DNA from: Duganella sp. SG902
GTDB taxonomy: Bacteria > Pseudomonadota > Gammaproteobacteria > Burkholderiales > Burkholderiaceae_D
Assembly (NCBI RefSeq): GCF_013376005.1
Contig: NZ_JABMJK010000005.1
Location: 62,001 to 126,000 of the forward strand
Direction: 5' to 3'
DNA length: 64,000 nucleotides
Below, in pieces: positions 9,278 to 17,138 of the stretch. The notes under the pieces are model-generated. The model was not told where the DNA came from, did not search any database, and saw nothing but the letters and a program-made list of their open reading frames with translations. Position numbers and translations under genes: made by a program. Position 1 is the first letter of the stretch. Each line of letters begins with the position of its first letter.

Positions 9278-10630
9278 TTAACGGAAAGGCTGCGGTGCGG
9301 TGCTGCTGGTCATCCAGTCCCGCAGCGGCTGGTGGACTTCATACGCCTGGCTGCCGAAGGACTTGAAAAGGGTTTCGATATCGCTCAGCGATGCGGTGGT
9401 GAAATCGATCTTGGGCACAGGCGCGCCGGCGGCGTTGGTGACCATGCCCCAGGTGCCATTGCCCTGGCCGCCGCTGTTGGTCACCACTTTCCAGCTCCAC
9501 GCGGTGACGGCCCAGCCATATCTGGCGTAGGTATCGAAGGCGGCGCGGGCGATCTGGCCGCCCAGGTCCAGGCCCAGGCCGGTCCATGGCTGCATCTCGC
9601 CGATGAAGAACGCTGTGTCGACATTGCGGATGCGGTTGTCCCACTCGCACACGCCGCTGTTGCTGCCGCCGGCGCAGGTCAGCCAATCCTTGTGCACTTG
9701 CAGGCCGATCTGGCCCCAGCCAAACAGACCGGGATAGAAATGCATCTCGAAGGCGACGTTACTCATTCCTTGCTCGGACGGCTTGCCGTAAGCATTGATG
9801 CCGCTGTTGTGGCCGGGCAGGATCACCACATGGTTGGGATCGACCGCGCGGATGGCGCTGTACAAGGTCTTCACCACGCTGGCGAGCGTGGCGGCATCCG
9901 TGCCCCATGGCTCGTTGAGCACACTGTAGCCGGCCACGCTGACGCGGTCCTTGTAGCGCGCCGCCACCTGCTGCCACAGCCAGATGGTGCGTTGCTGGTA
10001 TTCCGGCGTGCTCCAGTAGAGGTTCTTGCCGGCGCAGCCGCTGTGCTGCTCCCAGCCTTGCGCGCCGACCGCGCCATGCAGGTCGAGGATGACGTACATA
10101 CCGCGCTTTTCGGCCTGGGCGATGGCGTCGTCCAGATAACGCCAGGCGTCGGCCCGCAGCGTGCGCGGATTTTTTTCATCTTCCACCACGCTGTAGATGA
10201 ACGGCAGGCGCACCACGTTCAGGCCGAACTTCTGCATCTGATCCCAGTCGCGGGTCGTGATCCAGTTGTCGCGGAACAGTTGCATCAGGCGCTGGCGTTC
10301 GACGTAGCCAAAGCGTTCATCCAGCTTGGCCTCCAGCTTGCACTGGTCATCGATGCCGTTGCCGCCCTGCCCCATCATCCAGAATTCATTGATCAGCCAA
10401 TTGCCGAGGTTGACGCCTTTCAGCGTGATCGGGCTGCCGTCGGCCTTCAGCCATTTCGCGCCCTGGGTGCGCAGCATGGTCAGCGGCAGCGCTGGCACCG
10501 GCGTTACCGGGGTCGGCTTGATGACTTCCGTCACGGGCGGTGTCACCACCGGCGGCGCGGTGGGCGTGCCGCCACCACCGCATCCAGCCAGTACGAACAA
10601 GCTCAAACTACAAATCGCGCGAAAAAGCAT
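9278..10630 (-). CDS. GH5-family glycoside hydrolase lipoprotein (probable beta-glucanase)
   Basis: A 450-residue GH5 enzyme. The signal peptide ends in lipobox LAGC (Cys17), predicting membrane anchoring, followed by a Pro/Thr/Val-rich linker. The catalytic barrel starts near residue 55 with KGVNLGNWL, a motif shared with exo-beta-1,3-glucanase-like GH5 proteins. The acid/base is Glu240 in LNEP and the nucleophile Glu345 in FIGEMQPW. A strong GGGAGG precedes the ATG. A perfect TGGAAGCGCTTCCA operator lies just upstream. Together with the neighbouring GH30 it suggests attack on mixed beta-1,3/beta-1,6-glucans such as fungal walls; the exact linkage is inferred, not proven. Confidence 0.88.
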   Translation of the reverse strand: MLFRAICSLSLFVLAGCGGGGTPTAPPVVTPPVTEVIKPTPVTPVPALPLTMLRTQGAKWLKADGSPITLKGVNLGNWLINEFWMMGQGGNGIDDQCKLEAKLDERFGYVERQRLMQLFRDNWITTRDWDQMQKFGLNVVRLPFIYSVVEDEKNPRTLRADAWRYLDDAIAQAEKRGMYVILDLHGAVGAQGWEQHSGCAGKNLYWSTPEYQQRTIWLWQQVAARYKDRVSVAGYSVLNEPWGTDAATLASVVKTLYSAIRAVDPNHVVILPGHNSGINAYGKPSEQGMSNVAFEMHFYPGLFGWGQIGLQVHKDWLTCAGGSNSGVCEWDNRIRNVDTAFFIGEMQPWTGLGLDLGGQIARAAFDTYARYGWAVTAWSWKVVTNSGGQGNGTWGMVTNAAGAPVPKIDFTTASLSDIETLFKSFGSQAYEVHQPLRDWMTSSTAPQPFR

Positions 10631-10647
10631 CCCCAACCTCCCTCGTG

Positions 10648-10661
10648 TGGAAGCGCTTCCA
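10648..10661. promoter_or_regulatory. LacI-type operator upstream of GH5
   Basis: TGGAAGCGCTTCCA is a perfect 14-bp palindrome matching the general LacI/GalR-family operator pattern with a central CG. It lies 17 nt upstream of the GH5 start, where bound repressor would block initiation or elongation. A near-identical site precedes GH30. No LacI-family regulator gene is in the window. Confidence 0.8.
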
Positions 10662-10710
10662 GATCAAAGTAGAGAAAAGCTGCCCAAGGCAGCGCCGGTT
10701 TATTGCCAGC

Positions 10711-12168
10711 TCATCGCCAACTGAAGGTGGCGACACTGGTCGCCGGCAAGGTGTAATCGAAACTGCGCTGGCCGAAGCGGACCGCGAAACTGCGCGCCTG
10801 CTTGGCCGAGTTCACCACCAGCAGCGCCACCGAGCCATCGTCGGCGTTGCGGAAGGCGACCGTGTCGAGCTGGTCGTAGCCACTGGTGGAGGCGATGCGG
10901 CGCGCCCCCTGGCGCACGAAGCGGCTGGCATGGCCGAGCGCGTAATATTCCTCGTTGCGCGTGACCTTGCCGTCGCGGCTGTCGATGGTGACCACGCCGC
11001 GGCAGTCCTTGCAGCCGCCGAGATGCGGACCGTCGTTTTCATCGAGCGCCAGGTTCCACAACAACACGCCCTTGGCCCAGCCGCGCGTGGTGCCGATCAC
11101 CAGCACCCTGGCGAAATGCTGCAGATTGTCCGACCACACCGGCGCCCATTTGCCGCCCGAGCATTCGGTGAAGTAGGTTTCCTTGTCCGGCCAGCGGTCA
11201 TGCAGCGCGGCCTGAACGCGCACGTCGCCGCCGTAGCAGTGCCAGGCCACGCCGTTGACGTACTTGTTGGCGACCGGGTCTTTCAGCACGTCGGCCGGCG
11301 ACCACGGCTCATCCCAGTTGTGGTCCCAGTCGAGGATTTTGGTTTTCGGATGCTCCTTGGCCAGCAGCGGGCCGAGATGACCGCCGATGAAGGCGGCGCG
11401 CTTGGCCGGATCGACGCGCATGCCGGGATAATCCTTGGGCTCGAAGTGCGGTTCGTTCTGCAGGGTCAGCGCGAAGATCGGCACGCCTTCCTTTTCATAC
11501 GCGCTGACATAGCGCGACAGGTAGTTGGCGAAAGGCGCGAACGCCTCCGGCTTCAACGTGCCCTGGATCAGGCTGTCGGTGGATTTCATCCAGCCGGGCG
11601 CGCTCCACGGCGAGGCCATCACGCGCAGCTTGGGATTGATGGACAGCGCGGCCTTGGTCACCGGCAGCACATCGGCGCGGTTGGCGTCGATGGAAAAGTG
11701 TTGGAGCTCGGGATCGGTCTGGCCCGGCGGCATGTCGTCAAAGCTGTAGTGATGACGCGAGAAGTCCGAGGCGCCGATGGTCAGGCGCGTGAAGCTGAAG
11801 CCGAGGCCGGGCGCCTTGCCAAACAGCTCGTTGAGCAGATCGGTGCGCTGCTGCGGGTTCATCTTGTTTTGAATCAGCCAGGCCGAAGCATCGGTGATGG
11901 CTGCGCCGAAGCCCACCATTTCCTGGAAACGCTGCTTGGGATCGACTTCAATGATAGTGGCGGCCGTGGCGCCGTTGTGGAACCTGGCGTCGGCGCCGCG
12001 CGCCAGCAGCTGGGTCTGATCGCCGGTGGTGATCCACGCCTGCACCGTCTGCGCGTGCGCGGCGCCGGCCAGCGTCAGCAGCGCAGCCGCGAGCAGTGTA
12101 GAGAGGGATTTGAAAGACGACGGGCGCAACGCTCCATCGCCCGGCAATGCAGGGCTGGCTGTCAACAT
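10711..12168 (-). CDS. GH30-family glycoside hydrolase (glucosylceramidase / beta-1,6-glucanase type)
   Basis: A 485-residue secreted GH30 enzyme. A signal peptide ends AGAAHA-Q at about residue 39 after an unusually long N-region of about 20 residues. The barrel shows acid/base Glu239 in LTLQNEPHF and nucleophile Glu335 in TYFTECSGG, both diagnostic of GH30, and the typical start QEMVGFGAAITDASA. Bacterial members include beta-1,6-glucanases and glucosylceramidases. The GH5 and TonB-receptor neighbours favour beta-glucan as substrate. GAGGAG five nt upstream supports the ATG. The gene has its own promoter and LacI-type operator, and GH5 follows 80 nt downstream. Confidence 0.9.
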   Translation of the reverse strand: MLTASPALPGDGALRPSSFKSLSTLLAAALLTLAGAAHAQTVQAWITTGDQTQLLARGADARFHNGATAATIIEVDPKQRFQEMVGFGAAITDASAWLIQNKMNPQQRTDLLNELFGKAPGLGFSFTRLTIGASDFSRHHYSFDDMPPGQTDPELQHFSIDANRADVLPVTKAALSINPKLRVMASPWSAPGWMKSTDSLIQGTLKPEAFAPFANYLSRYVSAYEKEGVPIFALTLQNEPHFEPKDYPGMRVDPAKRAAFIGGHLGPLLAKEHPKTKILDWDHNWDEPWSPADVLKDPVANKYVNGVAWHCYGGDVRVQAALHDRWPDKETYFTECSGGKWAPVWSDNLQHFARVLVIGTTRGWAKGVLLWNLALDENDGPHLGGCKDCRGVVTIDSRDGKVTRNEEYYALGHASRFVRQGARRIASTSGYDQLDTVAFRNADDGSVALLVVNSAKQARSFAVRFGQRSFDYTLPATSVATFSWR

Positions 12169-12228
12169 GCTGTCTCCTCGCGCAGGCGATATCGTGGTCG
12201 CCTATCTCACTTGATTCACTTATAAATT

Positions 12229-12248
12229 AAATGGAAGCGTTTCCATTT
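12229..12248. promoter_or_regulatory. LacI-type operator upstream of GH30
   Basis: Eight-base arms AAATGGAA and TTCCATTT flank GCGT, giving the core TGGAAGCGTTTCCA. It differs from the GH5 operator at one core position. It lies about 10 nt downstream of the -10 box on the transcribed side, a classic repression position. Confidence 0.8.
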
Positions 12249-12257
12249 ATTGAAAGA

Positions 12258-12287
12258 ACTATAGCACCGGCAAATCTGCGATGTCAA
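12258..12287 (-). promoter_or_regulatory. Sigma70 promoter of the GH30 / beta-glucan locus
   Basis: On the minus strand a perfect TTGACA (12282-12287) and TATAGT (12258-12263) are separated by 18 nt. This strong promoter would need the adjacent LacI-type operator to be silenced. Confidence 0.75.
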
Positions 12288-12357
12288 CGAAAGCGCTGCG
12301 GGTGTGGGATTTTTGTCGGCAGCCGGCAGTCAAGCCGCGCCGTCAAACGTGCGCGGT

Positions 12358-13956
12358 TCAGCGGGTGATGGTTTCCCAGTCAAGCTCAAACCGGGCCAGG
12401 TATTTTTTCAGGCGATCGGCATCGTTGGGCTTGGCCTTGGCGTCGCGCGAGACCGCGTACAGTTTGCGGCCGGCATCGGACATCGATTTCGATGTCCGGC
12501 ACACCTCGATCACCGAGCGCAGTTGCATGGCGTCGAACAAATCCAGGTTCGCCACGGCCGGCGCCGGCATCACGCTTTCCAGATCGAAGTCCGCCGGCTC
12601 CGGCCGCTGGTCATGGCTCCGCCATTGGCGCCGCAAGCGCGCCAGCTCCACCTGCACCACTTCATCGTTGATGCGTCCGGCCTCCGCCAGCGTCGCCATG
12701 CGCGTGACCGAGGCCGACAGGTCACGGAAGTTGCCGCTCCACGCCGCCTGAGGCGACGCCGCATAACGCATATAGCGCTCACGCGCCTCCTTGTTGAAGC
12801 GTGCGATCTGCCCCTGCTCCGCTCCCACCTGCGCCAGCAGATAGTCGATGTTGGGCTCGATATCTTCCGGGCGGTCCACCAGGCCTGGCAACTCGTACGT
12901 CCACAAATTAATCCGCGCGAACAAGTCCTCACGGAAGCGGCCCGCGGCGACCTCACGCGCCAGGTCGCGATTGGTGCCGGCGATCAGCTGGAAATCGCTC
13001 TGCACCTCATGGTCGCCGCCCACCGGGAAGAAGCGCTTTTCCTCCACCGCCTTGAGCAGCATGGCCTGTTCATCCAGGCCGAGTTCACCGATTTCATCCA
13101 GGAACAGCAAGCCTTTGTGCGCCGCCCGCAGCAAGCCCGGCCGGTCCGATGACGCGCCGGTGAAGGAGCCTTTGATGTGGCCAAACAACGTCGATCCCGC
13201 GCCATCGCCGTGCAAGGTCGCGCAGTTGATTTCCACAAAACGGCCATCAATCTGGTGCCGCGCTTTCTTCAACTCGTACACGCGCCGGGCCAGGAAGGAC
13301 TTGCCGGCGCCGGTGGGTCCCATCAGCAGCATCGACGCGCGCGAGCGTATCGCCACCCGCTCGATCTCATCGATCATCGCATTGAAGCGCGCGTTGCGCG
13401 TGGCAATGCCGGACTTGAGAAAGGCCACGCCCTCCTCCTGCTCGCGCGAGAAACGCTGCGCGATGCGGTCATATTTGGACAGGTCCAGATCAATCAGCAC
13501 ATGAGAGCCGGGCTCGCCCGGCCCCTGCCGGCGCGGCGGCGACGTTTGCAGCAGGCGGCCCGGAAAATAAAACGCCTCGGTCATCAGAAACAGGCAGATC
13601 TGCACCACGTGCGTGCCGGTGGTGATGTGGATCCAGTACTCCTCGTTCTCGGTATCGAAGCGGTAGGACTGCGCAAAGTCATACAGCGCGCTATACACCT
13701 GCTCGAAGTCCCACGGGTCATCCATCGGCACATCATGCAACGCCACTGTGGTTTCCGGCGACACCGTGGCGATATCGGCCGCCACCGAGCGCGCCAGCTC
13801 GCCGAACTTGCCGCTGTACAGCAGCTCAAAACGGTGGACCACCAGATCCGGATGCTGAGTGATGGCCACACTGGGACGCCAGCGCTCCCAGCGCGCGGAC
13901 GCCTTGCCGGCGTCCAGTTGCGTACCCACAAAGCCGATGACAACAATCTTTTTCAT
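12358..13956 (-). CDS. rtcR: RtcR, CARF-domain sigma54-dependent activator of RNA repair
   Basis: A 532-residue RtcR. The N-terminal domain (about 1-180; MKKIVVIGFVG, IHITTGTHVVQICLFL) is the CARF-like sensor that in RtcR responds to RNA ends from damaged RNA. The central AAA+ domain has Walker A GPTGAGKS, the sigma54-contact loop as GSFTGA (family usual GAFTGA) and Walker B-like LLFLDEIGELG. The C-terminus carries the DNA-binding segment (CRTSKSMSDAGRKLYAVSR). It is divergent from rsr-rtcBA, and a sigma54 promoter lies between. A palindrome overlapping its own leader suggests autoregulation. Confidence 0.95.
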   Translation of the reverse strand: MKKIVVIGFVGTQLDAGKASARWERWRPSVAITQHPDLVVHRFELLYSGKFGELARSVAADIATVSPETTVALHDVPMDDPWDFEQVYSALYDFAQSYRFDTENEEYWIHITTGTHVVQICLFLMTEAFYFPGRLLQTSPPRRQGPGEPGSHVLIDLDLSKYDRIAQRFSREQEEGVAFLKSGIATRNARFNAMIDEIERVAIRSRASMLLMGPTGAGKSFLARRVYELKKARHQIDGRFVEINCATLHGDGAGSTLFGHIKGSFTGASSDRPGLLRAAHKGLLFLDEIGELGLDEQAMLLKAVEEKRFFPVGGDHEVQSDFQLIAGTNRDLAREVAAGRFREDLFARINLWTYELPGLVDRPEDIEPNIDYLLAQVGAEQGQIARFNKEARERYMRYAASPQAAWSGNFRDLSASVTRMATLAEAGRINDEVVQVELARLRRQWRSHDQRPEPADFDLESVMPAPAVANLDLFDAMQLRSVIEVCRTSKSMSDAGRKLYAVSRDAKAKPNDADRLKKYLARFELDWETITR

Positions 13957-13964
13957 ATAAATTT

Positions 13965-13980
13965 TTATCCTTTAGGATAA
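13965..13980. promoter_or_regulatory. Palindrome in the rtcR leader, candidate RtcR or autoregulatory site
   Basis: TTATCCT-TT-AGGATAA is a perfect 7-bp inverted repeat about 65 nt upstream of the sigma54 promoter and immediately 5' of rtcR, overlapping its Shine-Dalgarno region. The position suits an enhancer-binding-protein site or a translation-blocking hairpin; which one is not decidable from sequence. Confidence 0.45.
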
Positions 13981-14044
13981 TTTATCACGAAACAAAAACT
14001 GAGTCCATTTTCAATATTCTTTTTAAATCAATGAGATAGCAAGC

Positions 14045-14060
14045 TGGCACACCGCTTGCA
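14045..14060 (+). promoter_or_regulatory. Sigma54 (RpoN) promoter of the rsr-Y RNA-rtcBA operon
   Basis: TGGCAC-N5-TTGCA matches the sigma54 -24/-12 consensus exactly and lies 36 nt upstream of the rsr start codon. RtcR is a sigma54 activator encoded divergently, so promoter and regulator agree. Confidence 0.92.
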
Positions 14061-14096
14061 ATAGATGAGATAACAAACGATAACGAGAAGATGAAA

Positions 14097-15650
14097 ATGG
14101 CTAACGTCCAGTTGTTCCAATCGCTGAAAAACAAGTTCCTGCCGCTCGCCACCGCGATCAACGAGGCCGGCGCGCCAGCCTACGTGCTGACGCCCAAGCA
14201 CCAGCTGGCGCGGTACGCCGCCACCGGTTGCCTGAACGCGACCTACTACGCCAGCGCCGAAGCGCAACTGGCCAAGGTACAGGAGCTGTGCCAGGGCATC
14301 GATCCCCAGTTCATCGCGCAGGCCGCCGTGTACTGCCGCGAACGCGGTTACATGAAGGATATGCCTGTGCTGTTGACCGCCATCCTGGCGGCACAGGGAC
14401 ATGCACAGCTGAGCGCCGTGTTCAACCGCGTCATCGACAACGGCAAGATGCTGCGCACCTTCGTGCAGATCGTGCGCTCGGGCGCCACCGGCCGCAAATC
14501 GCTGGGTTCGCGTCCGAAGAAACTGGTGCAGGCATGGCTGAACAACGCCAGCGAAAAAGCGCTGCTGTCTGCCTCGGTCGGCTCCTCGCCGTCGCTGGCC
14601 GATGTGGTGAAGATGGTGCACCCAAAACCAGCGGAAGCATGGCGCGAAGCTTTCTTTGCCTGGCTGCTCGACAAGCCGCATCAGGCCGAGGCGTTGCCAC
14701 CGCTGCTGGCCAGCTTCAAGGCATACCAGCGGGATCGCGCGCAACCCGTACCGGATGTGCCGTTTCAGATGCTGACCGCGCTGGAACTGCCGGCGCAAGC
14801 CTGGGCGCGCATCGCGATGCAAGGCGGTTGGCAGATGGTGCGCATGAACCTGAACACGTTTGCGCGCCACGGCGTGTATGCGCTGCCGGGCATGACGGAA
14901 GCCATCGCGGCCAAGCTGCGGAATGCCGAACTCATCGCCAAGGCCAAGGTGTTTCCGTATCAGCTGCTGGCCGCTTACAAAGCCATCGACATGGAAATGC
15001 CGGTGGAAATACGCGACGCCTTGCACGATGCGCTGGAAATCGCATTGGCCAATGTGCCGCAAATCGACGGCGACGTGGTGGTGTGCCCGGATGTTTCCGG
15101 CTCGATGTCATCGCCCGTAACGGGCTATCGTGGCGGCGCGACGTCCTCCATGCGCTGTATCGATGTGGCCGCGCTGATCTCCGCTGCCTTGCTGCGCAAG
15201 AATCCGGACACCGTGGTGCTGCCATTTGAGGTGGATATGGTGCGCTGCGGACTGGATCATCGCGATACCGTGATGACGAATGCCACCAAGTTGGCGTCGA
15301 TAGGCGGTGGCGGCACCAACTGTAGCGCGCCGCTTGCGTACATGAACAAGCGCAAGCTGCGCGCGGATCTGGTGATCTATGTCTCGGACAACGAATCGTG
15401 GATTGATGCACGACGCAACAGCGCCACGGCGACGATGCGGGAGTGGGAAGTGTTCAAGCGGCGCAATCCAGACGCCAAACTGGTGTGCATCGATTTAACG
15501 CCGCACGCCACCACGCAGGCGGTCGAACGCGAGGACGTGCTGAACGTGGGCGGATTTTCTGATGACGTCTTCAAAATCATCGCCGCCTTCGCGGCCGGCC
15601 AGTTGAGCGCGAGCCACTGGCTGGGAGAAATTGAAGCGGTAACGCTCTAG
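14097..15650 (+). CDS. rsr: Rsr, bacterial Ro60-like TROVE-domain RNA-binding protein
   Basis: A 517-residue orthologue of the Ro60 autoantigen. The TROVE HEAT-repeat ring covers about residues 10-330 (for example RYAATGCLNATYY, AQAAVYCRERGYMKDMPV, GRKSLGSRPKK). The C-terminal von Willebrand A-like domain has the MIDAS-type motif DVSGSMSS near residue 340. Bacterial Rsr binds Y RNAs and works with exoribonucleases in RNA quality control. GAGAAG spaced 6 nt upstream favours the ATG at 14097 over one 6 nt earlier. It is the first gene after the sigma54 promoter, and a tRNA-mimicking RNA follows its stop, as in known rsr-yrlA operons. Confidence 0.92.
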   Translation: MANVQLFQSLKNKFLPLATAINEAGAPAYVLTPKHQLARYAATGCLNATYYASAEAQLAKVQELCQGIDPQFIAQAAVYCRERGYMKDMPVLLTAILAAQGHAQLSAVFNRVIDNGKMLRTFVQIVRSGATGRKSLGSRPKKLVQAWLNNASEKALLSASVGSSPSLADVVKMVHPKPAEAWREAFFAWLLDKPHQAEALPPLLASFKAYQRDRAQPVPDVPFQMLTALELPAQAWARIAMQGGWQMVRMNLNTFARHGVYALPGMTEAIAAKLRNAELIAKAKVFPYQLLAAYKAIDMEMPVEIRDALHDALEIALANVPQIDGDVVVCPDVSGSMSSPVTGYRGGATSSMRCIDVAALISAALLRKNPDTVVLPFEVDMVRCGLDHRDTVMTNATKLASIGGGGTNCSAPLAYMNKRKLRADLVIYVSDNESWIDARRNSATATMREWEVFKRRNPDAKLVCIDLTPHATTQAVEREDVLNVGGFSDDVFKIIAAFAAGQLSASHWLGEIEAVTL

Positions 15651-15654
15651 AGGC

Positions 15655-15870
15655 CATCATGGGATGGACACTGAGCGTGAGTAGCAAAGGTTTTGAGTCC
15701 GGCAAGAATGCCGCTGCGATTACATCCAAAGAAATCGCAGCAACTATTTGTCTCGCAGGTGCTCAATGGCGGTTTACCCCGAATGCAGACAGGACTACAT
15801 CTGGTGACGCCGGTTCGATTCCGGCCTGGCAAGCCGATAAGGTTTGCCGGAACGTCCTGTCGACCCTTGT
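15655..15870 (+). ncRNA. Bacterial Y RNA (YrlA-like) with tRNA-mimic module
   Basis: The 256-nt gap between rsr and rtcB has no credible protein but strong RNA structure. A perfect T-arm is at 15809-15825: stem GCCGG, 7-nt loop TTCGATT, stem CCGGC, identical in form to a tRNA T-arm. An 8-bp long-range helix GACAGGAC (15788-15795) / GTCCTGTC (15854-15861) encloses it. A 9-bp hairpin GCTGCGATT / AATCGCAGC lies at 15713-15741, with a small CGGCA/TGCCG hairpin just before. YrlA RNAs carry a tRNA-like domain and sit next to rsr. It is not a normal tRNA: no canonical cloverleaf, acceptor stem or CCA is seen. The ends given are approximate. Confidence 0.78.
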
Positions 15871-15906
15871 CGGGTTTGATTAAATATAGATAAGATGGAG
15901 AACAAT

Positions 15907-17136
15907 ATGGAAAACCAAGACTACGAAGTACTGAACATCGAAGGCGGCAAGCCGGTCAAAATGTGGACGCGCGGCGTGCCGGTCGAGGCGGAGGCGCGCG
16001 AGCAGTTGACCAAGACTGCCAGGATGCCCTTCATCTACAAGCACGTTGCCGTGATGCCGGACGTACACGTCGGCAAGGGCTCGACCATCGGCAGCGTGAT
16101 CCCGACGCTGGGCGCGATCATCCCTGCCGCCGTCGGCGTCGATATCGGCTGCGGCATGATGGCCGCCAAGACCACGCTGACCGCCAACGACCTGCCGGAC
16201 AATCTGGGCCCGCTGCGCGCGGCGATTGAGAAAGCCGTGCCGCACGGCTCCTCGCCGCAGCGGCGCGGCGGCCGCGACAACGGCGCCTGGAACACGCCGC
16301 CGCAGCCGGTCGATCTGGCGTGGGCCGCGCTCAAGCCGGAGTTCGACGCCATCTGCGAGAAAACGCCGCGCCTGAAAAACACCAATAACTACAAGCATCT
16401 GGGCACGCTGGGCTCGGGCAATCACTTCATTGAGATCTGCCTGGACGAAGCCGGCTCGGTGTGGTTCATGCTGCACTCCGGTTCGCGCGGCGTGGGCAAT
16501 GCCATCGGCACGCACTTCATCGAGCTGGCGAAAAAAGACATGCAGACGCACTTCATCAACCTGCCGGACCAGGACCTGGCTTACCTTAGCGAAGGCACGC
16601 AGCACTACGACGACTACATCGAGGCGGTGGGCTGGGCGCAGAAGTTCGCGCGCACCAACCGCGAGGTGATGATGCACAACCTGATCGCCGCCGTGCGCAC
16701 CGTGATCGCCAAGCCGTTCGAGACGCACGTGGAGGCGGTCAACTGCCACCACAACTATGTGCAGCAGGAGCGTCACTTCGGCAAGGATGTGCTGGTCACC
16801 CGCAAGGGCGCGGTGTCGGCACGCGAAGGCGAGCTGGGCATTATTCCCGGTTCGATGGGCGCCAAGAGTTTCATCGTGCGTGGCCGCGGCAATCCGGAAA
16901 GCTTCAACAGCTGCAGCCATGGCGCCGGCCGCACCATGAGCCGCACCGCCGCCAAGAAGCGCTACACCTTGCAGGACCAGATCAAGGCCACCGAGGGTGT
17001 GGAGTGCCGCAAGGATGAAAACGTCATCGATGAAATCCCGATGGCGTACAAGGACATCGACGCCGTCATGCTGGCCCAGCGCGAACTGGTGGACGTGGTC
17101 CACGTGCTGAAGCAAATCGTTTGCGTGAAAGGATAG
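15907..17136 (+). CDS. rtcB: RtcB, 3'-phosphate RNA ligase
   Basis: A 409-residue RtcB, almost exactly the usual length. RtcB joins 2',3'-cyclic-phosphate or 3'-phosphate RNA ends to 5'-OH ends using GTP and Mn2+. Metal and guanylate motifs are intact: VDIGCGM (metal Cys), GSGNHFIE, LHSGSRGVGN, NCHHNYV and SCSHGAGR, which contains the histidine that is guanylated. The ATG at 15907 has GGAG six nt upstream; an in-frame ATG 12 nt earlier has no good site and would lengthen the protein beyond the norm. rtcA follows after 2 nt. Confidence 0.97.
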   Translation: MENQDYEVLNIEGGKPVKMWTRGVPVEAEAREQLTKTARMPFIYKHVAVMPDVHVGKGSTIGSVIPTLGAIIPAAVGVDIGCGMMAAKTTLTANDLPDNLGPLRAAIEKAVPHGSSPQRRGGRDNGAWNTPPQPVDLAWAALKPEFDAICEKTPRLKNTNNYKHLGTLGSGNHFIEICLDEAGSVWFMLHSGSRGVGNAIGTHFIELAKKDMQTHFINLPDQDLAYLSEGTQHYDDYIEAVGWAQKFARTNREVMMHNLIAAVRTVIAKPFETHVEAVNCHHNYVQQERHFGKDVLVTRKGAVSAREGELGIIPGSMGAKSFIVRGRGNPESFNSCSHGAGRTMSRTAAKKRYTLQDQIKATEGVECRKDENVIDEIPMAYKDIDAVMLAQRELVDVVHVLKQIVCVKG

Positions 17137-17138
17137 CG

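Noticed and set aside
12281..12300. A third LacI-type operator around AAAGCGCT upstream of GH30
   Set aside because: Only a half-site; it lacks the symmetric TGGAA/TTCCA arms seen at the two accepted sites.
15745..15850. A true tRNA gene between rsr and rtcB
   Set aside because: Only the T-arm is canonical. I could not form an acceptor stem, a 7-nt anticodon loop on a proper stem, or a CCA end.
15659..15883. Short ORFs of 60-74 codons between rsr and rtcB
   Set aside because: They lie in strongly base-paired sequence with a tRNA-like T-arm, lack good ribosome sites and use codons unlike the neighbours; a noncoding RNA explains the region better.
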